This document shows positions 25,167 through 34,720 of a stretch of 64,000 nucleotides of DNA, piece after piece. Under the pieces are notes generated by a model. That model saw nothing but the letters and a program-made list of their open reading frames with translations, ran no database searches and was not told the origin of the DNA. Positions within the stretch are counted from its first letter, which is position 1. The number at the start of each line of letters is the position of its first letter. The translations under genes were made by a program, and so were the position numbers. The DNA comes from Campylobacter concisus (GTDB lineage Bacteria; Campylobacterota; Campylobacteria; Campylobacterales; Campylobacteraceae): NCBI RefSeq assembly GCF_003049085.1, contig NZ_PIQX01000003.1, positions 186,001 to 250,000 on the forward strand. Direction: 5' to 3'.

Positions 25167-25619
25167 ATATGCTAGGCATATAAGTAAAATTTTTATACCC
25201 TACTTGGCCGGTGTCCTATTTGCTCAGATTTTGGTGGTTTTTTCATATATCCATATATAATATGAGCTTAAAATAGTATTAGGTATGAAAGCTTGTAAAA
25301 TATAATGAGTGCATTATTTTATCTATCGAAATCTTTCTTGCTTTAATTGTGTTCTTCATTGAGCCATCAACCTCTGCAACTAAGAGCTATTATCTTCACT
25401 TATAAAACCTATATTGATTGATATCACAGAGCTGATAGCATTTACATCATTGCTTGTATAGAGAAGCTTATGTATCAATAAAGATATTAATAAGACGATA
25501 TAGCTTAGTATATTTTTCAAAAGAATTTTTATCAACTATAATAAGGAAGTTTTAATTCACCTTATACAGCCCAAGGATTAAATATTTTTTTGACTATTTA
25601 GCCCAAAAGAGGGCTAAAA
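25167..25619. other. 450-bp gap with possible decayed gene on the minus strand
   Basis: No intact gene. On the minus strand short open stretches with coding-like composition occur in different frames and are interrupted by stops, for example VDKNSFEKYTKLYRLINIFI and VDGSMKNTIKARKISIDKI. This would fit a gene broken by several mutations. I do not recognise the product. Confidence 0.35.
25597..25618. terminator. Hairpin after ychF
   Basis: TTTAGCCC-AAAAGA-GGGCTAAA, an 8-bp stem just beyond the ychF stop codon. It probably terminates the leftward rpiB-to-ychF operon, though the T-run is weak on that strand. Confidence 0.55.
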
Positions 25620-26723
25620 TTAAACATTAAATCTAAAGTGCATAATATCGCCATCTTGTACGATGTAGTCTTTGCCCTCAAGTCTCATCTTACCAGCCTC
25701 TTTGGCTCCGTTTTCGCCGCCATGTGCGATATAGTCGTCATAACTTATCACTTCAGCTCTGATAAAGCCCCTCTCAAAGTCGTTGTGAATGACGCTTGCT
25801 GCTTTTGGCGCTTTCCAGCCTTTTGTGATCGTCCAAGCCCTTACTTCAACGACGCCAGCAGTAAAATAACTTATTAAATTTAGCTTTGCGAAAGATGTTC
25901 TTATGATCTTTTCAAGACCGCTTTCGCTCGTGCCAAGAGAGGCCAAAAACTCGTGTGCCTCCTCATCGCTTAGTCCAATTAGCTCCTCTTCTACTTTGGC
26001 GCAAAGCTTGATCACCTCGTGGTCTGAGGCTTTTGCGTACTCTTTTAGCGTTTTTACAAATTTATTATCTTCGCTAAGTCCTTCTTCGTCGACGTTTGCG
26101 CCATAAACTACCTCTTTTGCGCTTAGAAGCCTTAACTCTTTGTTTAGTGCCAAAAACGCCTCACTATCTCTTTGCTCAAAGCTACTTGCGCTTTTGCCAT
26201 CATTTAGGTGAGCTAAAAGTAAATTTGCTATCTCAAGCGCTTCTTTTGCGCCTTTTGCGTTTGCTTTTGCCTCTCTTGTGAGCTTTTCTATCTTTTTATT
26301 TAGCTGCTCGATGTCAGCTAGTATCAGCTCGGTTTGGATGATCTCGATGTCTCTTACTGGATCGACGCTGCCCTCGACGTGAGTGATGTTTTCGTCCTCA
26401 AAGCAGCGAACGATATGCAAAATAAGCTCGGTCTCTCTGATGTTTGATAAAAATTTATTGCCAAGACCCTCGCCAGAGCTAGCCCCTTTTACAAGGCCTG
26501 CGATATCTACGAATTCGATGGTTGAATATTGAATTTTATTTGGACTAACTATCTTTGCAAGCTCATTTAGGCGCTTATCAGGCACTGGCACGATAGCTTT
26601 GTTTGGCTCGATAGTGCAAAACGGATAGTTCGCGCTCTCGGCATTTTGTGCCTTTGTAAGTGCGTTAAATGTTGTTGATTTGCCCACATTTGGTAGGCCT
26701 ACTATTCCAACTGAAAGTCCCAT
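25620..26723 (-). CDS. ychF: Ribosome-binding ATPase/GTPase YchF
   Basis: A 367-residue Obg-family P-loop protein with the G1 motif GLPNVGKST (9-17), then switch and G3 segments ([21 protein letters not shown]), an inserted coiled-coil domain and a C-terminal TGS domain ([28 protein letters not shown]). YchF binds ribosomes and prefers ATP. Its ATG at 26723 overlaps the pepA stop (TGATG), so I reject the TTG one codon earlier. It is the last gene of the leftward run. Confidence 0.94.
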   Translation of the reverse strand: MGLSVGIVGLPNVGKSTTFNALTKAQNAESANYPFCTIEPNKAIVPVPDKRLNELAKIVSPNKIQYSTIEFVDIAGLVKGASSGEGLGNKFLSNIRETELILHIVRCFEDENITHVEGSVDPVRDIEIIQTELILADIEQLNKKIEKLTREAKANAKGAKEALEIANLLLAHLNDGKSASSFEQRDSEAFLALNKELRLLSAKEVVYGANVDEEGLSEDNKFVKTLKEYAKASDHEVIKLCAKVEEELIGLSDEEAHEFLASLGTSESGLEKIIRTSFAKLNLISYFTAGVVEVRAWTITKGWKAPKAASVIHNDFERGFIRAEVISYDDYIAHGGENGAKEAGKMRLEGKDYIVQDGDIMHFRFNV

Positions 26724-28174
26724 CAATTCTCCTTGCTAAGTGCTTGTAAAAAGTATAAATTCATCCTAACGCCAGCCCCACTCGCACCTGCTTGATTGTA
26801 TCCCCAAGCCTTTTCGCGGTATGCTGGACCTGCGATGTCGAGGTGTAGCCACTTATCTTTATATTCATCTTTGATAAATTTAGCTAGAAACATGCCAGCT
26901 GTGATCGCACCGCCATATCTGCTTGTGGCGCAGTTGCTAACGTCTGCGATCTGGCTTTTTATAAGCTCGCTAAGATAAGGGTTAAAATCAAGCGTAGTCG
27001 CTAGCTCGCCGCTATCTTTTATCTTGTTTTTAAACTCGCTTTTTAGACTCTCGCTGTTACCCATGATGCCTGTTGTGTATTCGCCAAGTCCCACGACGCA
27101 AGCGCCAGTTAGGGTTGCCATGTCGATTAGGATGTCTGGTTTAAAGTCCTGCGCGTAGCTTAGGCAGTCAGCCAGCACCAAACGCCCCTCTGCGTCGGTG
27201 TTTCTAACCTCGATGCTAACGCCACTTCTAGACATTAGCACATCGTCAGGTTTGTAGGCATTTCCGCCGATCATATTTTCAGTGGCACCCAAAATAGCGT
27301 GAATTTCAAATGGTAAACTTAGCTCCGCTGCGCCTTTTATGATACCAAGAGCTGCTGCTGCACCGCTTTTGTCTGATTTCATCGTTAGCATATAATCAGC
27401 CGGCTTCAAGCTAAGTCCGCCACTATCGTATGTTAGGCCTTTGCCAACAAAGATGATGCGTTTTTTAGACTTTTTAGGCTTATAGGTTAGGTGGATGAGC
27501 CTTGGTTTATGCACACTTGCGCGGTTCACTGCTAAAAATGCGTTCATATTCTCTTTTGCTAGAAATTTCTCGTCATAGACTTCGCACTTTATGCTTGCGA
27601 TATTTTTGGCTAAATTTTGCGCGTCCTCGGCCATCTTTTGTGGTGTGTAAATTTCTGGGATTTCATTTACGATATCTTTTGCAAAATTTGTAGCATTTGC
27701 TATTATCTCTGCCTCTTTAAAGCCTTCATTTGCAGCTTTTAGATCGACCTTTTTGCCAGCAAATTCTTCAGTAGAAAAGATGATCTCTTTTAGAGTGTAT
27801 TTCTCTTTTTTTTCTTTATACTTGTTAAATTCATAGCATCCAAGCAAAAAGCCCTCAGCTAGTGCTTCAAAACTTAGTTTTTGGCACTCCGCTACATAAG
27901 AAGCCAGCTTTATGCTCTTAATATTTAGCGATTTTAGTGCGTTATAAGCTTTAGCGGCTGCAACTCTAAGCTCATCAAGATCAAGCTTAGAAAGTGGCAC
28001 GTAAGCCCTTTTTGCCTCACTTAGGATAAGAACGCTCTCACCTTTGTAATTATTAAATTTAATAGCCTCTTTATCGCTTATAAATTTATGTTTTAATTCC
28101 TTATCTACTACGAAAATTAGTTCAATATCAGCTTTTATATCTTTTAATTTCTTATCAACTATTTGAAACTGCAT
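26723..28174 (-). CDS. pepA: Leucyl aminopeptidase (M17)
   Basis: A 483-residue two-metal aminopeptidase. The C-terminal catalytic domain starts at ~160. GKGLTYDSGGLSLKP contains the Lys (K245) and Asp (D250) ligands, MKSDKSGAAA gives D268, and the signature NTDAEGRLVLADCLSY lies at 325-340 (D327, E329, R331). The N-terminal ~150 residues form the macro-like domain of hexameric M17 enzymes. Its start overlaps the DedA gene by 20 bases and its stop overlaps ychF. Confidence 0.93.
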   Translation of the reverse strand: MQFQIVDKKLKDIKADIELIFVVDKELKHKFISDKEAIKFNNYKGESVLILSEAKRAYVPLSKLDLDELRVAAAKAYNALKSLNIKSIKLASYVAECQKLSFEALAEGFLLGCYEFNKYKEKKEKYTLKEIIFSTEEFAGKKVDLKAANEGFKEAEIIANATNFAKDIVNEIPEIYTPQKMAEDAQNLAKNIASIKCEVYDEKFLAKENMNAFLAVNRASVHKPRLIHLTYKPKKSKKRIIFVGKGLTYDSGGLSLKPADYMLTMKSDKSGAAAALGIIKGAAELSLPFEIHAILGATENMIGGNAYKPDDVLMSRSGVSIEVRNTDAEGRLVLADCLSYAQDFKPDILIDMATLTGACVVGLGEYTTGIMGNSESLKSEFKNKIKDSGELATTLDFNPYLSELIKSQIADVSNCATSRYGGAITAGMFLAKFIKDEYKDKWLHLDIAGPAYREKAWGYNQAGASGAGVRMNLYFLQALSKEN

Positions 28175-28760
28175 GTCCTCTGTCTCTCCTTTCGTTTAAA
28201 ATTTTATTTTCGATGCGCTTAAATGTATAGATCAAAAGCCCCATAAATATAGCAACAACTGGGATAGCGACGTACCAGTGCTCTTTTGCTTCTTGTAAAA
28301 GCACAAGTATATGCTCGCCAAGTATCCAAGCAGGTATGGTCGTGATCGCCGCCCAGCACCAAGCGCTGATCAAATTTATAAAGGCGTATTTTTTAGCGTC
28401 ATAGCCGGTAAGTCCTATGCAAAGCGGGATGATAACACGAAAGCCGTACATATAGCGTTGCAAGAAGATGATCGGCCAGCCGTATTTTTTCAGCATTATG
28501 TGCGCCACTGCAAATTTTCTCCGCTGCGTGTGAAGCCTTTTTGCGATGTATTTTTTATTGTAACGGCCAAGATAGAAGTAAATTTGATCTCCCACAAAGC
28601 CTCCAAGTCCAGCCACAAAGATAGCAAGCGCGATGTGCATATGCGTGGTGTGAGCAAGAATTCCAGCCATTATTAAGGCCATCTCGCCCTCCATGATACA
28701 CCAGACAAAAAGTATGATGTAGCCGTACTCTTTAAGCAGTTCTATAAAAAATTCTTCCAT
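28155..28760 (-). CDS. DedA-family membrane protein
   Basis: A 201-residue integral membrane protein with the DedA/VTT features GYIILFVWCIMEGEMALIMAGILAH at the N-terminus, the re-entrant GGFVGDQIYFYLGR segment, and a basic C-terminus. DedA proteins are proposed undecaprenyl-phosphate or phospholipid flippases that depend on the proton motive force. The gene lies between apt and pepA, one base from apt. Confidence 0.88.
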   Translation of the reverse strand: MEEFFIELLKEYGYIILFVWCIMEGEMALIMAGILAHTTHMHIALAIFVAGLGGFVGDQIYFYLGRYNKKYIAKRLHTQRRKFAVAHIMLKKYGWPIIFLQRYMYGFRVIIPLCIGLTGYDAKKYAFINLISAWCWAAITTIPAWILGEHILVLLQEAKEHWYVAIPVVAIFMGLLIYTFKRIENKILNERRDRGHAVSNS

Positions 28761-28761
28761 T

Positions 28762-29310
28762 CTAAACCTCTAAAACGCTGTAAATTTTAGTAAGCGACTT
28801 TAGTTTTTCGCTCCCTTTTAGATCGACTAGATCTATGAGAAAGCACGCTTCTACGCAGGTTGCGTTAGTTTGATTGATAAGCTCAACTGAAGCCTTTGCA
28901 GTGCCTCCAGTAGCTATTAAATCATCCATCAAAAGCACTCTAGCGCCCACTTTTTCTCCAAAAGCATCGATGTGAATTTGCACTTCATCGACGCCGTATT
29001 CTAGGCTATATTTTTGGGAAAGCGTGATAAATGGCAGCTTTTTTGGCTTGCGAATAGGCACAAAAGGCAGCCTTAGCCTTGCTGCAAGTGCCGCGCCAAA
29101 GATAAAACCACGAGACTCGATACCAGCGATGTAGTCGATATTTGCGTCTTCATATCTCGTCACTAAATGATCTATCAAAAAGTTAAATGCTTCTTTGTTG
29201 TTTAGTAGTGTCGTGATGTCGCGAAAGACTATGGCAGGCTTTGGAAAGTCGTTTATGCAGCGAATAGAGTTTAGTAAAAATTCTTTGCCTTTTTGATCTA
29301 AAATTTTCAT
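28762..29310 (-). CDS. apt: Adenine phosphoribosyltransferase
   Basis: Purine salvage enzyme making AMP from adenine and PRPP. At 182 residues it is a standard APRT. The PRPP-binding motif [14 protein letters not shown] lies at 126-139, preceded by the [16 protein letters not shown] and [12 protein letters not shown] loops. It is part of the run rpiB - 29331 - apt - dedA - pepA - ychF, the same order recalled for C. jejuni Cj0925-Cj0930. Confidence 0.94.
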   Translation of the reverse strand: MKILDQKGKEFLLNSIRCINDFPKPAIVFRDITTLLNNKEAFNFLIDHLVTRYEDANIDYIAGIESRGFIFGAALAARLRLPFVPIRKPKKLPFITLSQKYSLEYGVDEVQIHIDAFGEKVGARVLLMDDLIATGGTAKASVELINQTNATCVEACFLIDLVDLKGSEKLKSLTKIYSVLEV

Positions 29311-29330
29311 AAATTTCCTTAAATTTGATG

Positions 29331-29663
29331 TTATAGTAGCGCTTCGATCTTGCCTTCAAGCTCACGAATTCGTTGTCTTAGCTTGTCGTTTTCTAAGCGG
29401 TACTGGGAATTTCTTGTGCGAAGTGAGGTTACGTCGTTTTTAGTTTTGTTTAGCTCGTCTGTCAAGATGTCGATATTGCCTAGACTTCGTTGGAGTTGGA
29501 TCTGAAATTTTCTTATGACGACCTCGGTATCTTGGAGGTTATTTTTCATAAAATCTTTTGTCGCACGCTCTTTTTTTAGAAGCGTTTTGAAGTAAAAAAC
29601 CATGACAGTTAGGTAGATCGCAGCACAAACAAGAGCGGTAAAAACGATCCACTCGCCTATCAT
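29331..29663 (-). CDS. Small membrane-anchored coiled-coil protein
   Basis: A 110-residue protein with one N-terminal membrane helix ([21 protein letters not shown]) and then ~80 residues of heptad-rich coiled coil ending in [15 protein letters not shown]. It faces the cytoplasm if the basic residues after the helix follow the positive-inside rule. No known family function. It overlaps the rpiB stop by four bases and is conserved in this position (Cj0926-like, recalled). The layout is reminiscent of divisome or ribosome-tethering accessory proteins, but that is only shape. Confidence 0.7.
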   Translation of the reverse strand: MIGEWIVFTALVCAAIYLTVMVFYFKTLLKKERATKDFMKNNLQDTEVVIRKFQIQLQRSLGNIDILTDELNKTKNDVTSLRTRNSQYRLENDKLRQRIRELEGKIEALL

Positions 29664-30103
29664 TTGCCTGCCTCAAGCTCTATTTTTTTGACTCTTCTTT
29701 CGTGTCTGCCGCCTGCAAACTCAGTCTTTAAAAAGGCTTCAACCGCCGAGATAGCCACGCCTGCGCCAATAACCCTTGCGCCAAAAGCGATTACGTTTGC
29801 GTCATTATGCTCTCTGGCAAGTCTAGCGGTAAATTCATCGTGACAAAGGGCACACCTTACGTTTTCGTGCCTGTTTGCAGCTATTGATATACCTATGCCT
29901 GTGCCACAAACTAGCACGCCGTAGCAGTTAGGCTCAAGCTTGCTCGCTAGCAAATGCGCATAATCAGGGTAATCAACGCTATTTTTATCGTTTGTGCCAA
30001 GATCAACTACTTCGTATCCAAGCCCTTTAATAGCCTCTTTAAGCTCGTTTTTTAGCTCAAAACCAGCGTGATCGCTAGCTAAGAAAACTTTGTCTATATT
30101 CAT
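29660..30103 (-). CDS. rpiB: Ribose-5-phosphate isomerase B
   Basis: Pentose-phosphate isomerase of the RpiB/LacAB family, about 147 residues from the ATG at 30103. It starts MNIDKVFLASDHAGFELKNEL, with the conserved SDHAG. GVLVCGTGIGISIAANR carries the catalytic Cys, and GARVIGAG and the terminal Arg-rich tail complete the family pattern. An upstream start at 30139 adds 12 unconserved residues and is less likely. Divergent from the DUF4139 gene. Confidence 0.92.
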   Translation of the reverse strand: MNIDKVFLASDHAGFELKNELKEAIKGLGYEVVDLGTNDKNSVDYPDYAHLLASKLEPNCYGVLVCGTGIGISIAANRHENVRCALCHDEFTARLAREHNDANVIAFGARVIGAGVAISAVEAFLKTEFAGGRHERRVKKIELEAGK

Positions 30104-30212
30104 GAAAAGTCCGTTAAATTTTTTGTTGATTATAGTCAAAGTTGCATTAAAATAAAATTTTACTCTCAGCCAAAATGAAGCTATAATTTACCAAAAATTT
30201 AAAGGAGAAAAT

Positions 30213-31598
30213 GTGAAAAAAGTGCTCTTTTTAGCGGCTTCTACGCTAGCCTTTGCAAATGAAAATCTAATAGAGATCTACACAGATCAAACCATCATCA
30301 CTCAAAAATTTAGCGACGCAAATAGCTCTTTTAGCGCCTTTGTGCCAGAGAGTGTGCAGAGTGAGAACATCACGATAAATGGGGATTGTGACGCGAATGC
30401 TTATCTAAAAAAGATCAGCGAAGAAAATAGCCCAAGTTACATAAAATGGAAGCAAGAAGTTGCAAATTTAAACAATAAGCTTGAGGCGCTAAATGCGAGA
30501 GGTAGGTTTATAGAGCAAGCTTTGGTAGGAGAAAACAAAAGTAACGATGTGACAAAAAGAGCTGATGAGTTTTATAAAATTAGCCTAGAAAATATCGAGA
30601 AAATTTCAGCTGCTAAAAGTGAGCTTGAAGCGCTTAAAGAAAATGAGCCAAAGAGCGAGATGGCTGGATTTTTGCAGCTTGATATGAAATTTGCTTGCGA
30701 CCCAAAAGAGGTAACGCTTTCATACATGGATGATGAGGCGCCAAAGACGCTAAATGAAATTTATGCAGATACAAAAAACAAAAATATCTTGATAAAACAA
30801 GAAATTTTACTCACTAACCCATTTGCAAGCGAAGTTAAAAATTTAAAGCTCGCCATCTATCCGACCAGATACCAAAAGGCGCTTGCTCCAAGCAAGTTTT
30901 ACCCTTGGTATGAGGAGAGTGAGGTGGAGGCTGATGGTTACGGCGCTTCAAAAAATATGCTAAGAGCCGCGAAAGTCGCCGCTGAGGTCGCTGATATGCG
31001 TGTGCAAAGAGATGAGAATGAGTTTGCCAAAATTTGGAAGATAGATGGGATAAATTTAGCAAAAGGCGAGAGCAAATATATAACTTACGACACGCAAAAA
31101 ATGGACGCAAATTTTAGCGTTTTTGCTGATTTTTACGGCTCGCTAAAGGCATATAACGTAGCTAGCTTTAAGCTAAATGACGATCTAACTCCAGCTAAAA
31201 CGCAGTTTTACGTTAATGGTGTGAGTGTTGGCAGTCCAAGCGAGTTTGAGATGAAAGCAAAAGATGAGCCCACTCAGCTATTTTTGGGACAAAACGAGCT
31301 AATCGAGCTTAAAAAAGAGCGCTTAAATAAATTTAAAAAGAGCTCGTTTCTTGGCAAAGAGCGAATAAGTGAAGAGGGCTATGAGATAAGTGTCAAAAAT
31401 AACTCAAGTAAAAGTGTCGATGTCACTTTGGTCGATCGCGTGCCAGTATCTGCCGACGAGGCGGTAAAGGTCGAGATAAAGGGCTTTGATAAAAAAGATA
31501 TCAGCAAAGATGGCAAGGTGGAGCTTAAATTTAGCCTTGCACCAAAAGAGGAATTTAAAAAAGAGTACTCTTATAAGATCACAAAGCCAAAAATTTAG
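30213..31598 (+). CDS. DUF4139 domain-containing secreted protein
   Basis: A 461-residue protein with a signal peptide (VLFLAASTLAFA-NE), an N-terminal beta domain, a coiled-coil insert (~80-155) and a C-terminal DUF4139 beta-rich region (ISVKNNSSKSVDVTLVDRVPVSAD..., VELKFSLAPKEEFKKEYSYKI). The family (including MuiA relatives) has no settled biochemical role. A GTG at 30213 with AAAGGAG is the start; the ATG two bases earlier runs into an immediate stop. It is a single gene ending at a palindromic terminator. Confidence 0.8.
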   Translation: MKKVLFLAASTLAFANENLIEIYTDQTIITQKFSDANSSFSAFVPESVQSENITINGDCDANAYLKKISEENSPSYIKWKQEVANLNNKLEALNARGRFIEQALVGENKSNDVTKRADEFYKISLENIEKISAAKSELEALKENEPKSEMAGFLQLDMKFACDPKEVTLSYMDDEAPKTLNEIYADTKNKNILIKQEILLTNPFASEVKNLKLAIYPTRYQKALAPSKFYPWYEESEVEADGYGASKNMLRAAKVAAEVADMRVQRDENEFAKIWKIDGINLAKGESKYITYDTQKMDANFSVFADFYGSLKAYNVASFKLNDDLTPAKTQFYVNGVSVGSPSEFEMKAKDEPTQLFLGQNELIELKKERLNKFKKSSFLGKERISEEGYEISVKNNSSKSVDVTLVDRVPVSADEAVKVEIKGFDKKDISKDGKVELKFSLAPKEEFKKEYSYKITKPKI

Positions 31599-31618
31599 AG
31601 CAAATTTGCTCTAAATTT
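31591..31618. terminator. 28-bp perfect palindrome, shared bidirectional terminator
   Basis: AAATTTAGAGCAAA followed by its exact reverse complement. It spans the stop codon of the rightward DUF4139 gene and reaches the stop of the leftward M50 protease, so it would terminate both convergent transcripts. Confidence 0.75.
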
Positions 31619-32276
31619 AGCCATTTATAAATGCACTTGCGATATCTAAAACGTATCTTGTCGGATAAAAGATAGTATCTTTTAAAGGCGAGACGAGGAT
31701 GATGATAAGGATGACAAAGCCATATCGCGAGATGCCCTCAAGCTTTTCAGCCAGTGCGTGAAAGCCAAAATTTCTAAGCGCATACTCGAGCGCGTGAAAG
31801 CCGTCAAGTGGTGGGATCGGATAGAGGTTGAAGATGGCTAACATCAAATTTAAAAGCGCAAGCGTAAATAAAAACTGAAGTAAAATTGCAAAGGTTTCTA
31901 TATTTAATAAAGCCTTTAACACAAAGAGCGATAAAATGCCTAAGATAATGTTGTAGCAAATGCCAGCTAGACTTACGTAGATAGCTGCCTTGTATCCGCC
32001 ATTTCGCACGACTGTGTAGGTATTTACAGGCACTGGTTTTGCCCAGCCAAACATCATGCCAGTGCTTAGATAAAGCACCAGTGGCACGATGATAGTGCCA
32101 ACTGGGTCGATGTGTTTTATTGGATTTATGCTAAGTCTGCCAAGGCTTTTTGCAGTGTTGTCGCCAAATTTATAAGCGACATAGCCATGAGCGATCTCGT
32201 GGCCGACGATAGCGATTATTAAAGAGATGACGATAGTGGTGACTTTAACTATGTCTATGTTATCAATGAAGCCCAT
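31617..32276 (-). CDS. Site-2-protease-like metalloprotease (M50)
   Basis: A 219-residue polytopic membrane zinc protease. The zinc motif HEIAH is at 26-30 inside the first helix, and NLYPIPPLDGFH gives the third ligand region (D158). It has about five membrane helices and no PDZ domain, so it is the minimal S2P type (YwhC/YdiL-like), probably of broad intramembrane specificity. Its start overlaps lepB by 14 bases, giving an operon folD-lepB-M50. Confidence 0.9.
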   Translation of the reverse strand: MGFIDNIDIVKVTTIVISLIIAIVGHEIAHGYVAYKFGDNTAKSLGRLSINPIKHIDPVGTIIVPLVLYLSTGMMFGWAKPVPVNTYTVVRNGGYKAAIYVSLAGICYNIILGILSLFVLKALLNIETFAILLQFLFTLALLNLMLAIFNLYPIPPLDGFHALEYALRNFGFHALAEKLEGISRYGFVILIIILVSPLKDTIFYPTRYVLDIASAFING

Positions 32277-33168
32277 CTACTTCGCCTTCTTTTAGAGCTT
32301 TGTTAGTGAAAAATTCGTCATTTTCTATCGTATCTACAAAACGCCCGATACGCTCCCAGCGTACATTGTAGTTATTGTCCCAGCTAAAATATATAAACCA
32401 AGGCTGTCCGACTATGTCCTTGTAAGCTACGCTTCCCCAAAAACGGCTATCGTTTGAGTGATCGCGGTTGTCGCCTATCATGAAGTATTCATCTTTTGGT
32501 ACTTTGACGTAAAATGCATTAAGGTTAAAATTTGGATTTTGTGGTAGTGAGCCAATTAGCACTGGCTTCATAAAAACACTATCTTTGTTTGTATTTAGCA
32601 TGAAAATCATCTGCTCAAATAAATTTACATTTTCGTCATAGTGGATGCCGCTAAATCTATATGGCTCTTTTATGAAAAGCTTACCATCAAGCTCGGCTAT
32701 ATCGCCGCATGAGTAGCCAAATTTGCTCTCTTTACCATTTAAATTTTCACGGCAGTTTGCTTTTATAAAATCATCTCCCTCTTTTGGACGCAAATACAAG
32801 GCTTTTTCGGTAAATACTATCTCATCTTCGCTTGTGGCAAAGCAGCGTTTTACAAAGTGGGTCTTTTCATCTTTTGGATAACGAAAGACGACTATATCGC
32901 CTCTTGCTGGACCATCGCCTGTAATAAGATGCCCATTGTCATTTAGCTCGGGTAAAATTTTTACCTCAAGCCATGGAATTCTTGGTGTTGGTATACCATA
33001 AACAAATTTTTTTGCAAATAAAAAATCACCAACTAAAAGCGTATTTTTCATCGAACCAGACGGGATAACAAAGGCTTGAGCTATGAAAAATATAACAAAA
33101 AGCACGATGATGACAGTGCCTGTCCAGCTCGAGCAAAAGTCATAAAATTTAGTAAAAAATTTTTTCAT
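32263..33168 (-). CDS. lepB: Signal peptidase I
   Basis: Removes signal peptides of exported proteins at the inner membrane. The 301-residue protein has one N-terminal membrane anchor (TVIIVLFVIFFIAQAFVI). Catalytic Ser39 is in PSGSM, the general base Lys107 in HFVKRCF, and the substrate-pocket box is GDNRDHSNDSRFWG. The periplasmic insert contains two cysteines (C-RENL.., SC-GD), a common feature in Campylobacter enzymes. Starts two bases after the folD stop. Confidence 0.93.
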   Translation of the reverse strand: MKKFFTKFYDFCSSWTGTVIIVLFVIFFIAQAFVIPSGSMKNTLLVGDFLFAKKFVYGIPTPRIPWLEVKILPELNDNGHLITGDGPARGDIVVFRYPKDEKTHFVKRCFATSEDEIVFTEKALYLRPKEGDDFIKANCRENLNGKESKFGYSCGDIAELDGKLFIKEPYRFSGIHYDENVNLFEQMIFMLNTNKDSVFMKPVLIGSLPQNPNFNLNAFYVKVPKDEYFMIGDNRDHSNDSRFWGSVAYKDIVGQPWFIYFSWDNNYNVRWERIGRFVDTIENDEFFTNKALKEGEVDGLH

Positions 33169-33170
33169 TA

Positions 33171-34031
33171 TTACGCTCTTTTGTGGCTATCTATCTTGGC
33201 TTGGGCTGCAAGGATTGTATTATTTAAAAGCATCGCAATCGTCATCGGACCAACGCCCCCAGGAACTGGTGTGATGTATGAGCATTTTGGTGCGACTTCA
33301 TTAAAATCCACATCGCCCACAAGTCTGCCATCATCAAGTCTGTTTATGCCCACATCAACGACTACTGCGCCATCTTTTACCATGTCCGCCTTTAAGAAAA
33401 ATGGCTTGCCAATGGCTGCGACGATGAGGTCAGTATTTTTACAAATTTCTTTTAAATTTTTAGTCTTGCTGTGAGTCACGGTAACGGTTGCTGAGGCGTT
33501 TAAAAGCAAATTTGCCATAGGCTTGCCAACGATATTACTTCTACCGATCACCACCGCGTTTAGTCCAGCCACATCAATGCTATACTCTTTTAAAATTTCC
33601 ATCACGCCAAGCGGTGTGCAAGGCACAAAGCCATCTAGCCCACTAACAAGTTTGCCAACATTTACAGCGTGAAAGCCATCTACGTCTTTTGCTGGATCGA
33701 TCGTTGCTAAAACGGTGTTTGTATCTATATGTTTTGGAAGTGGCAACTGTACTAAAATTCCATGGATACTATCGTCTAAATTTAGCACATTTATAAGTGC
33801 TAGAAGCTCTGCTTGAGTTGTATTTTCGCTTAGACGGTGAGCTACGCTTTTTATGCCGTATTCGTTGCAGGCTTTTTCTTTGGCTCTAACGTATGTCTGA
33901 GATGCTTTATCTTCGCCTACTAAGATGACAGCTAGGGTTGGCTCTACGCCAAATTTTTTTAGTTCTTCAGCTCTTACTTTTACGCTTTCTTTGACCTTTA
34001 AAGATACGGCTTTGCCGTCTAAAATTTTCAT
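33171..34031 (-). CDS. folD: Methylenetetrahydrofolate dehydrogenase/cyclohydrolase FolD
   Basis: Bifunctional enzyme of one-carbon metabolism (5,10-methylene-THF to 10-formyl-THF). The 286-residue protein has the typical [14 protein letters not shown] segment with catalytic Tyr/Lys, [13 protein letters not shown], the NADP-binding [16 protein letters not shown], and the C-terminal [15 protein letters not shown] signature. It is the first gene of the leftward folD-lepB-M50 run and divergent from the cytochrome gene at 34115. Confidence 0.95.
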   Translation of the reverse strand: MKILDGKAVSLKVKESVKVRAEELKKFGVEPTLAVILVGEDKASQTYVRAKEKACNEYGIKSVAHRLSENTTQAELLALINVLNLDDSIHGILVQLPLPKHIDTNTVLATIDPAKDVDGFHAVNVGKLVSGLDGFVPCTPLGVMEILKEYSIDVAGLNAVVIGRSNIVGKPMANLLLNASATVTVTHSKTKNLKEICKNTDLIVAAIGKPFFLKADMVKDGAVVVDVGINRLDDGRLVGDVDFNEVAPKCSYITPVPGGVGPMTIAMLLNNTILAAQAKIDSHKRA

Positions 34032-34114
34032 GTTGGATCCTTATTTAAAAGCTTTTTTAATCACAAGGGTGGTATCATACCTAAAATTAAATTAAAATTT
34101 TTAAAGAGAGGTTT

Positions 34115-34720
34115 ATGCGGTCTGTTTTTTTGATTTTGCTTTTTTGTGTAGCGATTTTTGGTGCTGATTTTATCACAAAGACCGAATATGCCAAGATGCT
34201 CTACCTAAATCCACGTGGCATAGGATGTGATAAATGTCACGGCACAAAGGGTGAGGGCAGTCTAATCTCTAAATACAAACACTTTGACAAAAAGGCAAAC
34301 AAAACGGTTGATGATGAGCTTAGAGCACCAAAGATAAATGATATAGATTTTGAAAGCTTTAAAGCCGCTTTAACTAAGCCAAAAGGCGTCATGCCAAGCT
34401 ATTTTTTGACAGACGAGGAGACTACGATTCTTTATGAATACATTACAAATAAGATAAATACTCCTTCAAAAGCAGCAAAAGCGCAAAATTTAAGTAGGCC
34501 AGTTTCCACTGATACGACACAAAAACAGCCAGAGCAATCTGCTAAAGTCGCCCCTGCTACAAAACCAGCAGAGCTAGCTAAAACTACCACAGCTAAGCCA
34601 GCTGAGTCAGCAAAAACCGCTACTACGCAAGCACCAAAGTCGCCAGTAAAACCAGTAACAAATCAAAAAGATAATCAAAAAATAAATTTAAAAACACAAA
34701 ATCAAAAGGATAAAAAATGA
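34115..34720 (+). CDS. Periplasmic monoheme c-type cytochrome with low-complexity tail
   Basis: A 201-residue exported protein. The signal peptide ([14 protein letters not shown]) precedes a small class I cytochrome c domain with heme site CDKCH ([14 protein letters not shown]) and a Met in [14 protein letters not shown] as candidate axial ligand. From ~120 the sequence is a repetitive Pro/Ala/Lys/Thr region with [20 protein letters not shown]-type repeats, likely disordered and basic. The electron partner is unknown. Its stop overlaps the hemL start by four bases, coupling it to heme biosynthesis. Confidence 0.82.
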   Translation: MRSVFLILLFCVAIFGADFITKTEYAKMLYLNPRGIGCDKCHGTKGEGSLISKYKHFDKKANKTVDDELRAPKINDIDFESFKAALTKPKGVMPSYFLTDEETTILYEYITNKINTPSKAAKAQNLSRPVSTDTTQKQPEQSAKVAPATKPAELAKTTTAKPAESAKTATTQAPKSPVKPVTNQKDNQKINLKTQNQKDKK

